A DNA stretch of 56,357 nucleotides, from contig CASICO010000024.1 of assembly GCA_949373165.1 (NCBI GenBank), forward strand, positions 1-56,357, given 5' to 3'. Within the stretch, counting starts at the first letter, position 1, and every line of letters starts with the position of its first letter. Shown piece after piece: positions 18,136-26,332 of this stretch. The notes under the pieces are model-generated. The model saw only the letters and a program-made list of their open reading frames with translations. It made no database searches and had not been told where the DNA came from. Source of the stretch: an uncultured Flavobacteriales bacterium (GTDB lineage: Bacteria; Bacteroidota; Bacteroidia; Flavobacteriales_D; Sanyastnellaceae). A program made the position numbers and the translations under genes.

Positions 18136-19659
18136 TCAATCTTCGAATGCCATCCGAAGCTGTTGCTTCAGTTTGCGGTTGTATTCATCCATGAGCCACT
18201 GACGATAGTTGTCCGTGGTTTTGGAGATGCATTTTGTGTAATCCCGAATGCGCTGCTCAATGTCTCCTTCGAGTTCCTCAATGAGCTCAATGCCGTGAAA
18301 CTCGTCTTCAGCGATGCGGGCAATCATCTGCACGTGATGAGCCAAGCTGACCTCAATGGCCTCCTTTGGACGGCGGCCTTTTCGTGTCGCTTCGATGTAG
18401 GCGTCCTTCATGATGAAGGGAGGCAAATCTTCCACTTTGAAGAGCTTCTTCAGCCGGTCGGGCATCTCATAGACGAACGTCTCTTCGATTTCTTCGTCGG
18501 TGTAGAGCCCATCCAAATAGGCGTTGGGTGCACGGAAAATGTCATCCCAATTGACGTGGGCGTCCCAAAGGCCAAAACGGCGGGCGTTGTTTCCCAAGTC
18601 GATGACGGTGAAGTCTTTCTTGTTTTTGAAAATGCGCGATCCCCGGCCGATCATCTGGTGATAGAGCGTCAGTGATTTTGTCGCGCGGTTGAGGATGATG
18701 GTCTCGACAGAGGGTTCGTCAAATCCAGTCGTCAAAATGCTCACAGAGGTGAGGATGGCATCGGGCTTCTCGTGGAACCAAGTCAGGATTTCTTGGCGCT
18801 CTTTCTCGGTGTGAGTGTTGTCAAGGTGGCGAATTTCATAGCCTTCTTCTTCGAACAACTGGGCCACCATCAGTGAGGTGTGAATGCCATTGTTGAAGAT
18901 CAACGTTTTGGTGCCTTTCGCTTTTTCCTCGTAAGCATACAGGAGCTTCTCCTGCATGAAGTAGTTCCCATAAAGACGCTCGGAACTGGAGACTGTGTAA
19001 TCGCCATTGATGCCCACCTTCAAAGATTTGAGGTTGACGTCGTAGCTGTAAGTGCTTGCCTTCGCTAGAAATCCCTCTCCCACGAGTTTGGAGATGGACT
19101 CACCGACCAAGAGTTCTTGATAGTTGTCCTTCAGTGGCAACTTGATGTTGCTGGACAATGGGGTGGCCGTAACCCCGAGTAAGATTTGACTGTCAAAGTG
19201 ACGGAACAACTTTCGGAAGCTGTTGTAATGCGCCTCGTCAATGACAACCAAGCCCATCTTGTCGAAAATGATGTGCTCGTCGTTCAGTCGGTTGTTGAGG
19301 GTCTCGACCATGGCGACATAACACCAATACTCTTTGTCCTCATCCAACACCTTCACTTTGGAGTCGATGATTTTGTTCTCCACACCGATGTCCGTCAGCA
19401 TTCGGCTGGTTTGGCCGAGCAATTCGATGCGGTGGGTTAGAATCAGGACCTTCTTGCCCTGCTCCAGGATGAATCGCTTCGCGAGTTCACTGAAGATGAC
19501 GGTTTTTCCGCCTCCGGTTGGAAGTTGGTAAAGCAAGTTGTAGCGCTCGCTGAACTTCTGCATGCGCTCCATGATGGTGTCAATGGCCTTGGCTTGGTAG
19601 CCATAAAGCTGCTTGCCTTCCGTCGCGATCAGTCTCTCCTTTACCTCTTCAGTCATCAT
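18136..19659 (-). CDS. SF2 DEAD/DEAH-box helicase
   Basis: 507 residues of a COG1061-like superfamily 2 helicase. Visible motifs: Walker A PTGGGKTVIF (about 47-56), HRIELLGQ (Ia), VVIDEAHYNSFRK (II, DEAH), GVTATPL (III), TSVSILTTGFDEPSVE (V) and YHQMIGRGSRI (VI). The C-terminal 130 residues are rich in charged helices. ATP-dependent DNA or RNA unwinding is the expected activity; the biological role is unknown, but the gene is common in Bacteroidota genomes as a stand-alone unit. It is divergent from ung, with about 75 bp between starts. Confidence 0.9.
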   Translation of the reverse strand: MMTEEVKERLIATEGKQLYGYQAKAIDTIMERMQKFSERYNLLYQLPTGGGKTVIFSELAKRFILEQGKKVLILTHRIELLGQTSRMLTDIGVENKIIDSKVKVLDEDKEYWCYVAMVETLNNRLNDEHIIFDKMGLVVIDEAHYNSFRKLFRHFDSQILLGVTATPLSSNIKLPLKDNYQELLVGESISKLVGEGFLAKASTYSYDVNLKSLKVGINGDYTVSSSERLYGNYFMQEKLLYAYEEKAKGTKTLIFNNGIHTSLMVAQLFEEEGYEIRHLDNTHTEKERQEILTWFHEKPDAILTSVSILTTGFDEPSVETIILNRATKSLTLYHQMIGRGSRIFKNKKDFTVIDLGNNARRFGLWDAHVNWDDIFRAPNAYLDGLYTDEEIEETFVYEMPDRLKKLFKVEDLPPFIMKDAYIEATRKGRRPKEAIEVSLAHHVQMIARIAEDEFHGIELIEELEGDIEQRIRDYTKCISKTTDNYRQWLMDEYNRKLKQQLRMAFED

Positions 19660-19734
19660 AGGGGGGCAACAAAAGTACCCTTAGGATTGGCCGTCAGCAA
19701 CGATTGCTGTCGTGTATTTTCGGAGGTTTCTCAC

Positions 19735-20439
19735 ATGACCTCCGCAGAAGCTTCTTCCACAGATCCTCGAATCCAGATTTCCGCCTGTCCTGGATGGGGG
19801 GAATTGGTTCGGTTGGGCAGCACAGAAGTTTTGGTTCAGTCGTTGGGAAAGGCCTACGAATCAGGACATTGTCACCCCAGTCCAGCGGATTGGTTTCGGG
19901 CATTGGAGTTGGTGGGGCCACCCGATAGGGTCCGGGTGGTGATCCTCGGACAAGACCCTTATCACGGGGCAGGGCAAGCCAATGGATTGGCTTTCTCTGT
20001 GAATCGGGGTCGGGTCGTTCCGCCATCCTTGCGGAACATTTACAAGGAATTGAGCAGAGACGCCTTCGGAATTCCTCCCATCCATGGCGATTTGTCGCCT
20101 TGGGCCGAACAAGGGGTTTTGCTGTTAAATCACACGCTTTCGGTGGGGCGAGGTGCCCCTGCATCTCATGCCAAATTTGGTTGGGACTCAGTGACGCAGT
20201 CCATTCTCCAAGGGTTGGATTGTCGGCCAGTGGCGTTTTTGTTGTGGGGGCGTCATGCCCGCGCTCAGGCTCCGTTTTTAAAAACCTTACACCGGGATCA
20301 CCTCGTGCTGGAAGCGCCCCATCCCAGTCCGCTTAGCGCCCACAGAGGGTTCATAGGTTGTGGCCATTTTTCGCAAGTAAACCGTTGGCTCGCAAACAGG
20401 GGGGAGTCGGAAATTCAGTGGTTGGAAGGCCCTTGGTGA
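19735..20439 (+). CDS. ung: Uracil-DNA glycosylase, family 1
   Basis: Removes uracil from DNA in base excision repair. The 234-residue frame carries ILGQDPYHGAGQANGLAFSV (catalytic Asp in GQDPYH), LLLNHTLSV and the His-loop HPSPLSAHRGFIGCGHFS. The open frame extends upstream to 19525, but the ATG at 19735 fits the family length and follows a TATTTTCG sequence at 19715-19722 that is close to a TAnnTTTG box. It begins a run of plus-strand genes (ung, WD40, hisS). Confidence 0.95.
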   Translation: MTSAEASSTDPRIQISACPGWGELVRLGSTEVLVQSLGKAYESGHCHPSPADWFRALELVGPPDRVRVVILGQDPYHGAGQANGLAFSVNRGRVVPPSLRNIYKELSRDAFGIPPIHGDLSPWAEQGVLLLNHTLSVGRGAPASHAKFGWDSVTQSILQGLDCRPVAFLLWGRHARAQAPFLKTLHRDHLVLEAPHPSPLSAHRGFIGCGHFSQVNRWLANRGESEIQWLEGPW

Positions 20440-20476
20440 ACGCGAGCACGTTCGATTCAGTGGGTATGTTTGCTTT

Positions 20477-21382
20477 ATGGATTCTAGTCAGTCAGGACAA
20501 GAAGACACGGGAACGTGGAATTTGACGCAAACGCTGTCTGGGCATCAGGGGGCAGTGTATGACTTGACTGTTGACACCCAAGGTGCGCTTTGGAGTGCAG
20601 GAGGAGATGGCTGGTTGGTGCGTTGGGCAAAAGAGCCAGCCGGTTGGTCTACTCAGGGGGAAGCCATGGTTCGAACCGAAGGCGCATTGTATGCCGTTGA
20701 TTCTGGGGCCACAGGCGTTGTAGCGGGCGGAGCAGATGGAGGACTGGTACAGTGGGCTTCGGAAGAGACCCTCATTTTGCCTGGGCACCAGGGAGGCACC
20801 TACATTATGAATGGTTCGCACAGTGGAGGAGCCGATGGGAAACTGAGACATTGGCCATCTCAGGAAGTTGTGGGCACAGTTCCTGGGCGAATCCGCAGCC
20901 ATGCCGCGTTAAAAGAAGGCCATGTTGTGGGCACCCATGAGGGGATCCTGTATCACCTCAAGCAAGGGTGGTCTCAGACACTTCACAAGGGGAGTTTGCG
21001 TGCCATTTTGCCTTGGCCAGGAAAGGAGGCTTGGGGAACGGTGGGGGCGGATGGTGCCCTGTGTGTTTGGCGCGCGTCCAACGACACGGGATGGACTTTG
21101 CTTTTGCGCATTGATGCCCACAAAGGAGCGATTTACCGATTGCAGGCATCGCCCGATGGACGATGGGTCGCCACCGCGTCAAGGGACCGCAGTGTGGCCG
21201 TTTGGGATGCGGATACATTGACGTTGAACCAGCGCCTGGCCAAACCCCAAAGTGAAGGGCACATTCGCTCGGTCAATGCGCTCAGTTTTTTAGGGCCAAA
21301 TGTCTTGGCTTCGGCAGGAGATGATGGTCGAATCTTGATTTGGACGCGAGAAGGAGGCAAGCAGCCCAATGCGGAGGGCTAA
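20477..21382 (+). CDS. WD40-repeat protein
   Basis: 301 residues forming a single seven-bladed propeller, judged from repeated units such as LSGHQGAVYDLTVDTQGALW, SAGGDGWLVRW, IDAHKGAIYRLQASPDGRW, VATASRDRSVAVWD and LASAGDDGRILIW. Some middle blades are divergent. There is no signal peptide, so it is cytosolic. It is a likely protein-protein interaction scaffold; partners are unknown. Similar short WD40 proteins occur next to hisS in some Bacteroidota, and here the hisS ATG is about 15 bp downstream. Confidence 0.88.
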   Translation: MDSSQSGQEDTGTWNLTQTLSGHQGAVYDLTVDTQGALWSAGGDGWLVRWAKEPAGWSTQGEAMVRTEGALYAVDSGATGVVAGGADGGLVQWASEETLILPGHQGGTYIMNGSHSGGADGKLRHWPSQEVVGTVPGRIRSHAALKEGHVVGTHEGILYHLKQGWSQTLHKGSLRAILPWPGKEAWGTVGADGALCVWRASNDTGWTLLLRIDAHKGAIYRLQASPDGRWVATASRDRSVAVWDADTLTLNQRLAKPQSEGHIRSVNALSFLGPNVLASAGDDGRILIWTREGGKQPNAEG

Positions 21383-21397
21383 CTTTGAGTGATCAAG

Positions 21398-22795
21398 ATG
21401 AGCAAGCCGAGCATTCCCAAAGGCACCCGAGATTTTACTCCAGCTGTCATGGCACGGCGGCAGTGGATTTTTTCCACGTTGCGGTCTGCGTTCGAATCCC
21501 GCGGGTTCCAACCCATTGAAACGCCAGCCATGGAAGCCCTGTCTACATTGACTGGGAAGTATGGAGAAGAGGGAGATCAACTCATTTTCAAGATCCTCAA
21601 CAACGGAGACTTCTTGTCGAAGGCCCAGGAGGATACCTTGGCCAATCGGGACAGCAAAGCCTTGTCTTTTCAGGTCTCAAAAAAGGCACTTCGGTATGAT
21701 TTAACGGTTCCTTTCGCTCGGTTTGTGACCATGCACAGGAACGAGATTCCCATGCCGTTCAAGCGCTACCAGATGCAGACCGTTTGGCGCGGTGACCGTC
21801 CAGGAAAGGGGCGTTATCAAGAATTTGTGCAATGCGATGCAGACATCATTGGGTCCACAGGCGTACTCTGTGAGCTCGAGTTGGTGTCTTTGTTTGATGA
21901 GGCGCTGCGAGGACTCGGCATTCCAAACCCAAGAATCTTGGTGAATGACCGCCGCATTTTGGCCGGCATCGCTTCTTTGTTGGGGGTCGGTGATCGGCTC
22001 ACAGAATGGACGGTGGCAGTGGACAAGCACGACAAGGTGGGCATAGAGGGTGTGTGCAAAGAATTGGGGCAAAGGGGATTTGACGAGCAGGTCCAAGACG
22101 GAACTGCCCGGCTCTTTAAAAACAGGCCTGAGGGTGTTTTGGGCATGAAGGCCTTGACCGATGAGTTTCCTCACCCCATGGTGGAGGAAGGTGTGGAGGC
22201 GTTGGCCGCTTTGTGGACTTTGGCAGAATCTGAAGGTTTGGGCGCGCCAGAACTGGTGTTTGCTCCGGGTCTCGCGCGCGGATTGAACTACTACACAGGC
22301 GCCATATTTGAGGTGCAAGTGGTGGACTCTCCGGTCGGCAGCATCTGTGGCGGAGGGCGCTACGATGATTTAACCGGGATCTTTGGCATGCCGGGTGTGA
22401 GTGGCGTGGGAATCAGTTTCGGTGCAGATCGCATTTATGATGTCCTTGAGCATTTTGGGGCTTTTCCAGACAACTTGGCCACGGACTTGGATGTCTTGGT
22501 GCTCCATATGGGAGAGGACACGTTGGGGCAGGCACTCAAAGCGGCAAGACAGCTTCGCGGCCAAGGATTCCGCACAGAATTGTACCCCGATCCGGCCAAA
22601 CTGAAGAAGCAGTTCAAGTACGCCGATGACCGGGGTGTTCCGAACGTGCTCATCATTGGAAGTGACGAAGCGGAGCGCGACGAAGCCACACTGCGCAACA
22701 TGAAGTCGGGCGGACAGTCCACGGCTTCAGTAGGGGAATTGATGCGTCAATTGGCGGATGATTCCAATCAAGCCGGCAGCAGCGGCAACTCGTAA
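21398..22795 (+). CDS. hisS: Histidyl-tRNA synthetase
   Basis: A class II aminoacyl-tRNA synthetase charging tRNA-His. Motifs: PKGTRDFTP at the N-terminus, motif 2 RYDLTVPFARFVTMH and FKRYQMQTVWRGDRPGKGRYQEF, the histidine-specific LARGLNYYTGAIFEV and GGGRYDDLTGIFG, motif 3 GVGISFGADRIYDVL, and the C-terminal anticodon-binding domain (from about 365). The ATG at 21398 is preferred over a GTG at 21389. The 3' end overlaps the converging kinase-like gene by 28 bp. Confidence 0.96.
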   Translation: MSKPSIPKGTRDFTPAVMARRQWIFSTLRSAFESRGFQPIETPAMEALSTLTGKYGEEGDQLIFKILNNGDFLSKAQEDTLANRDSKALSFQVSKKALRYDLTVPFARFVTMHRNEIPMPFKRYQMQTVWRGDRPGKGRYQEFVQCDADIIGSTGVLCELELVSLFDEALRGLGIPNPRILVNDRRILAGIASLLGVGDRLTEWTVAVDKHDKVGIEGVCKELGQRGFDEQVQDGTARLFKNRPEGVLGMKALTDEFPHPMVEEGVEALAALWTLAESEGLGAPELVFAPGLARGLNYYTGAIFEVQVVDSPVGSICGGGRYDDLTGIFGMPGVSGVGISFGADRIYDVLEHFGAFPDNLATDLDVLVLHMGEDTLGQALKAARQLRGQGFRTELYPDPAKLKKQFKYADDRGVPNVLIIGSDEAERDEATLRNMKSGGQSTASVGELMRQLADDSNQAGSSGNS

Positions 22796-23718
22796 TTCCA
22801 AGCCCCGCCGGCGTGGGCAATTCCACCATGACGCAACATAAAAGCGGCATCCCAGTCTTTGGCTGAGTGTTCGGACCCGGGACCGATGGGGCCATGACTG
22901 GATGTGAGAGAGACCGACGTTTCGTGAACGACCCATTGCCACTCAAGGTGCTCGACAGGGGACTCAGACAGAGCGACGATGCCCATTTGCTCCGCTGCGC
23001 CCAGAAGCAACATGGAAGGCACCCGTTTTGACGCCGATTGATGATTGGTGTCTGGAGCTCCGGTCACGCGGAGCTGATCTAGGCCCATGGTTCGCAGCCA
23101 TTCGGCCCAGCGAGCAATGTGTTGGCAAGCTTCCAGCAAGGGCAAGTCGTCTTGGTCCCTCTCCATGAATACGTGTCGCAAATGGGCGGCAATTCCGCCA
23201 ATGAGCAAAACGGCAAGGTCTGTGTTCTTGGGTTGTAGGCTTAATTTTTTCTCCAGTTGGCCAAAAAGGAATTGAAGGTCTTTGGCATCCCCGCGAGAGA
23301 GCAACAACGTGGAGCGACAACGCCGCAACCTTCGGTCCATGGCTTCGTGCTCGCGCGCACGCATGATTTCATCTTGGATGCTGCCCCTTCGCCAAATGAG
23401 CCAGGCCATTTCTTGGTTGACTCGTGTGAGGTGGGCTTTTTGATGTCCGAGCTGGTGTAAAACCAACTTCGTGGCCAGAGGAATGGAAAAAAGAAGGCTG
23501 GCCAAGGGCCATTGTATCCCTGCGTTTTGAAAGCAGCCAAAAATGAAGCAACCGGTGCCGGTTAGGCAAGGCAATCCCACCCAAAGGGACTGGGCTTTGG
23601 GCCGTTCGAGTGGATGAGGGAGAGGGACTGGGCCATGAACATTGTCTCGCATGGCCAGCGCCATGGCCAAGCAGGCCATCCAAGGGGCAAGACCAAAGAA
23701 GAGGGGGAGGTTCATCAT
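22768..23718 (-). CDS. Degenerate LytS-like histidine kinase (probable pseudokinase)
   Basis: 316 residues. Three hydrophobic segments (about 4-22, 45-63 and 70-90) are followed by a basic linker helix (QDEIMRAREHEAMDRRLRR). The region KDLQFLFGQLEKKL (about 147-160) aligns with the PHFLFNxLN phosphoacceptor box of LytS-type kinases, but Gln149 stands where the His should be. VPSMLLLGAAEQMGI (about 233-247) aligns with the N-box, with Gln244 in place of the ATP/Mg-binding Asn. The later G-box is not recognisable. The architecture is like the kinase at 17006-18049. It probably cannot autophosphorylate and may act as a sensor partner or be decaying. The relationship is inferred by eye. Confidence 0.55.
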   Translation of the reverse strand: MMNLPLFFGLAPWMACLAMALAMRDNVHGPVPLPHPLERPKAQSLWVGLPCLTGTGCFIFGCFQNAGIQWPLASLLFSIPLATKLVLHQLGHQKAHLTRVNQEMAWLIWRRGSIQDEIMRAREHEAMDRRLRRCRSTLLLSRGDAKDLQFLFGQLEKKLSLQPKNTDLAVLLIGGIAAHLRHVFMERDQDDLPLLEACQHIARWAEWLRTMGLDQLRVTGAPDTNHQSASKRVPSMLLLGAAEQMGIVALSESPVEHLEWQWVVHETSVSLTSSHGPIGPGSEHSAKDWDAAFMLRHGGIAHAGGAWNYELPLLPA

Positions 23719-23751
23719 GTCCAGTCCACGACGCCTTCGGCCGCGTTCTGA

Positions 23752-24801
23752 TCAATTTAATCCGTCAAGCATCCGCCGAATGGCGTCAAAGGGTATGGTT
23801 TGCTGGTGTTCCGCTTCTTTTTGTAGCCGTTGCCAAGCGGCCTCAAATCCCGGTTTGTTTTGGGTCCTGAGCAGGACTTCTGTCTTCAACATGGCGTTGA
23901 GCATGTCTTGCTGTTGGCGTCGCCTTCTCGATGCGAGTTGTCCGCTTTCAGTTGCGGATTCGAGCCGCGTTTCAATGCGGTCAACCCATACTGCTACACT
24001 GGTTGGGTCTAAGGCAGATCCGGTCCCGAAGACAGGCGGTGCGCCGTCCAAAGGCGGAGGCAACAAGGACAGTGCGCCTTGGTATGCAGAGAGGCTCGAC
24101 TTTGCCAATTCAATCCGCTCTTTTGGACCATCCGCTTTGTTCATCAGCACCACATCGGCCCATTCTAAAATGCCGCGCTTGATGCCTTGCACCCCATCCC
24201 CTCCACCGGGCAGCATGAGCAGGACGAAAGCATCGGACATGCGGCGAACCTCTGTCTCGCTCTGGCCCACGCCAACGGTTTCGATCAAGATTCGATCAAA
24301 CCCTGCGGCTTCGCAAAGCAACACGCTCTCGGAAGTGGCCCGTGCAACACCCCCAAGGGTGTCTCCAGTTGGAGAGGGGCGCACAAACGCTGAGGGCTGT
24401 TGCGACAAGGCGGCCATCCGGGTTTTGTCGCCGAGCATGCTGCCGCCCGTTCTGCGGCTGGAGGGGTCAACAGCCAACACCGCAACCCGATGACCCTTTT
24501 CAATTAGGGCCATTCCTGCGGCTTCTATCCAAGTGCTTTTGCCAACACCGGGGACGCCAGTAAATCCATATTTCAGGCTTTTACCTGTAGCAGAGGAAAG
24601 GGCACTCAAGAGCGCTTCTGAAGGGCCTCGGTCTTCTTTTCTGTGGCTCTCAATCAGGCTAATCCCCTTGGCCAACGCGACCCGATCGCCCGCTTGGATG
24701 CGTTCTGACCACGCCTTCATTTCTGAGGAGAGGCCTGCCTTGGCATCGCGAATTCTTCGCACTGCCCGTCGCCGGGCTTCGTTTTCAAGATCTTTGGCCA
24801 T
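23752..24801 (-). CDS. meaB: Methylmalonyl-CoA mutase-associated GTPase MeaB
   Basis: A G3E-family P-loop GTPase that protects and reloads B12-dependent methylmalonyl-CoA mutase. 349 residues with Walker [10 protein letters not shown] (about 82-90), [22 protein letters not shown], the switch region [28 protein letters not shown] and the guanine-specificity motif NKAD. The C-terminal helices mediate dimerisation. No mutase subunit gene is in the window, so the partner must lie elsewhere. It is divergent from the gene at 24837. Confidence 0.95.
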   Translation of the reverse strand: MAKDLENEARRRAVRRIRDAKAGLSSEMKAWSERIQAGDRVALAKGISLIESHRKEDRGPSEALLSALSSATGKSLKYGFTGVPGVGKSTWIEAAGMALIEKGHRVAVLAVDPSSRRTGGSMLGDKTRMAALSQQPSAFVRPSPTGDTLGGVARATSESVLLCEAAGFDRILIETVGVGQSETEVRRMSDAFVLLMLPGGGDGVQGIKRGILEWADVVLMNKADGPKERIELAKSSLSAYQGALSLLPPPLDGAPPVFGTGSALDPTSVAVWVDRIETRLESATESGQLASRRRRQQQDMLNAMLKTEVLLRTQNKPGFEAAWQRLQKEAEHQQTIPFDAIRRMLDGLN

Positions 24802-24836
24802 GCCGTGCCGAAGTTAGCAGTAGTTTTCCCTTGCAA

Positions 24837-25616
24837 ATGCGCCCTCTTTTCACACTGATGCCAACCTGCTTGTTTGTGGCCTTGTCGTTTTCTCCGGCTC
24901 AGGTCCATGCACAGTTGGAAGCGACCGATACACTTCAGGTTCGACTTTTGGGAGAAGTCTTGGGCCCGGATGGCCGAGGCTTGCCTGGCTGCATGATTGT
25001 AAACAGGTCCACTGGTGATGGCCGTTTTGGCAGTGGCAGTGGCCGTTTTGCCTTGGGGGTTATGCCGGGAGACACGCTCCAGTTTGCCTCGATTGGCTTT
25101 CGCACCGTCAGCCGAAGGGTGCCCCTGGAATTGCCGAAGAATGGGGGATGGAACTGGACGGTTCACTTGGCGCGCATGGCGGTGAATGTGGCCACTGCAG
25201 AGGTCATTGCCCCAAGAGATTTGGGGGAGATTGTTCGGGACATTCAAGCACTGGGCTACGTGGAGAAAGAGAACCGAACCAGCGGAATCGACGCGTTAAG
25301 TAGCCCCATAACATTTTTGTACGAACAGTTCAACCGCATGGAGCAAAGCAAGCGGGAGGTGGCCAGGCTGGAAAATGAGGACCGCCGTCGCGACTTGCTC
25401 AAGGAACTCTTGGTCAAGTATGTGGACTATGACATCGTGTCTCTGAATTCAGAGGAGTTCGATGATTTTGTTGAATTCGTGGATCCAGGAGAGGCGGTTC
25501 TAAAGGCCTTGACCCAGTACGAATTTATTCTGTGGACCCGCGAGCGGTTCTTGGCGTATCGCGCCCAACCAGAGCGTTTAGAAGGCGTGGATTACGAATA
25601 CCAATGGGACGACTGA
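24837..25616 (+). CDS. Secreted carboxypeptidase-D regulatory-like domain protein
   Basis: The ATG at 24837 (two codons inside a TTG-started frame) is followed by a signal peptide (RPLFTLMPTCLFVALSFSPA, cut near VHA, then QLE). Residues about 35-110 form a CarboxypepD_reg-like beta-sandwich (LLGEVLGPDGRGLPGCMIVN, GDTLQFASIGFRTVSRRV). The C-terminal half is helical and charged, with YEQFNRMEQSKREVARLENE and FILWTRERFLAYR. This two-part plan is common in Bacteroidota periplasmic proteins of unknown role. Confidence 0.78.
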   Translation: MRPLFTLMPTCLFVALSFSPAQVHAQLEATDTLQVRLLGEVLGPDGRGLPGCMIVNRSTGDGRFGSGSGRFALGVMPGDTLQFASIGFRTVSRRVPLELPKNGGWNWTVHLARMAVNVATAEVIAPRDLGEIVRDIQALGYVEKENRTSGIDALSSPITFLYEQFNRMEQSKREVARLENEDRRRDLLKELLVKYVDYDIVSLNSEEFDDFVEFVDPGEAVLKALTQYEFILWTRERFLAYRAQPERLEGVDYEYQWDD

Positions 25617-25631
25617 ATTGATTTTCGCGCC

Positions 25632-25973
25632 TTATTCCAAATAAGAGGAATTCAAGTAGAAGGTGAAGCCTTTGAAAATCAGACCCGCACCCACAATCGC
25701 CACTCCTGCCACGCGGTAGCTTCTGGCTTTTTCGTGGTATTGGTCGAACCGGACAATCAGGTCCAAGAACAATGCGCCTGAGGCGACGGCTTCGAACAGC
25801 GTCACCCAACCGCGGCGTTGATCGATGAGCGCCATGATCTTGTCTGCCATGTTATTGGGAACACTTTCGGTGAGAACGATGTCCACCAAATAAACGAGGT
25901 TGTACAACACCAGTACAACCAGGCTCACATCCAACAAGCGCTGTTCATTGCGGCTTTCTGATGCCTCTTTCAT
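25632..25973 (-). CDS. Small membrane protein, unknown function
   Basis: 113 residues with three hydrophobic helices (about 14-34, 58-75 and 87-107) and short charged loops. No motif is recognised. It converges with the preceding gene, with a 15-bp gap. Confidence 0.65.
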   Translation of the reverse strand: MKEASESRNEQRLLDVSLVVLVLYNLVYLVDIVLTESVPNNMADKIMALIDQRRGWVTLFEAVASGALFLDLIVRFDQYHEKARSYRVAGVAIVGAGLIFKGFTFYLNSSYLE

Positions 25974-26052
25974 TCTGCGAAGTTAGCGGGGCCCGGCCAG
26001 TGGATGATTTTTCACGCAACAAATCAGACCCTACATTCGTTGTCTCTACGAG

Positions 26053-26280
26053 ATGTTGAACCAAGACCGCCCCAAAGTCCGCGTTATTGCCATTGGCAGC
26101 AATGATGATTCCTCACCTGCAAATGGAGTGGCCCGTCAAACCCATTTCCAACGCGCAGCGGTGGTGTTGATGGGATGCCTTTGGTTCATGGCCTTTGCCG
26201 CAGGTTGCGGTCGGAACACCAAGAATTGTAGCGCGTACGATGGTGTTCAGTTGGAGCTGAACGTTCAGGTTGAGCCATAA
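26053..26280 (+). CDS. Small putative lipoprotein
   Basis: 75 residues. A hydrophobic helix (VVLMGCLWFMAFAAGC) ends in a plausible lipobox AAGC, preceded by an unusually long polar start of about 35 residues; a start at an internal ATG near 26170 would be more normal for a lipoprotein. The mature part would be only about 23 residues. It may be a real small protein or a chance frame. Confidence 0.4.
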   Translation: MLNQDRPKVRVIAIGSNDDSSPANGVARQTHFQRAAVVLMGCLWFMAFAAGCGRNTKNCSAYDGVQLELNVQVEP

Positions 26281-26332
26281 GGCGACCAAACCTGACGCCA
26301 TCTCGGCGGCCATTTCTTTTTCTCGGCCCTGA

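Noticed and set aside
20690..21510. GGTTCGAA-like stretches resembling a tRNA T-arm
   Set aside because: They lie in the WD40 and hisS coding frames and have no acceptor or anticodon stem partner.
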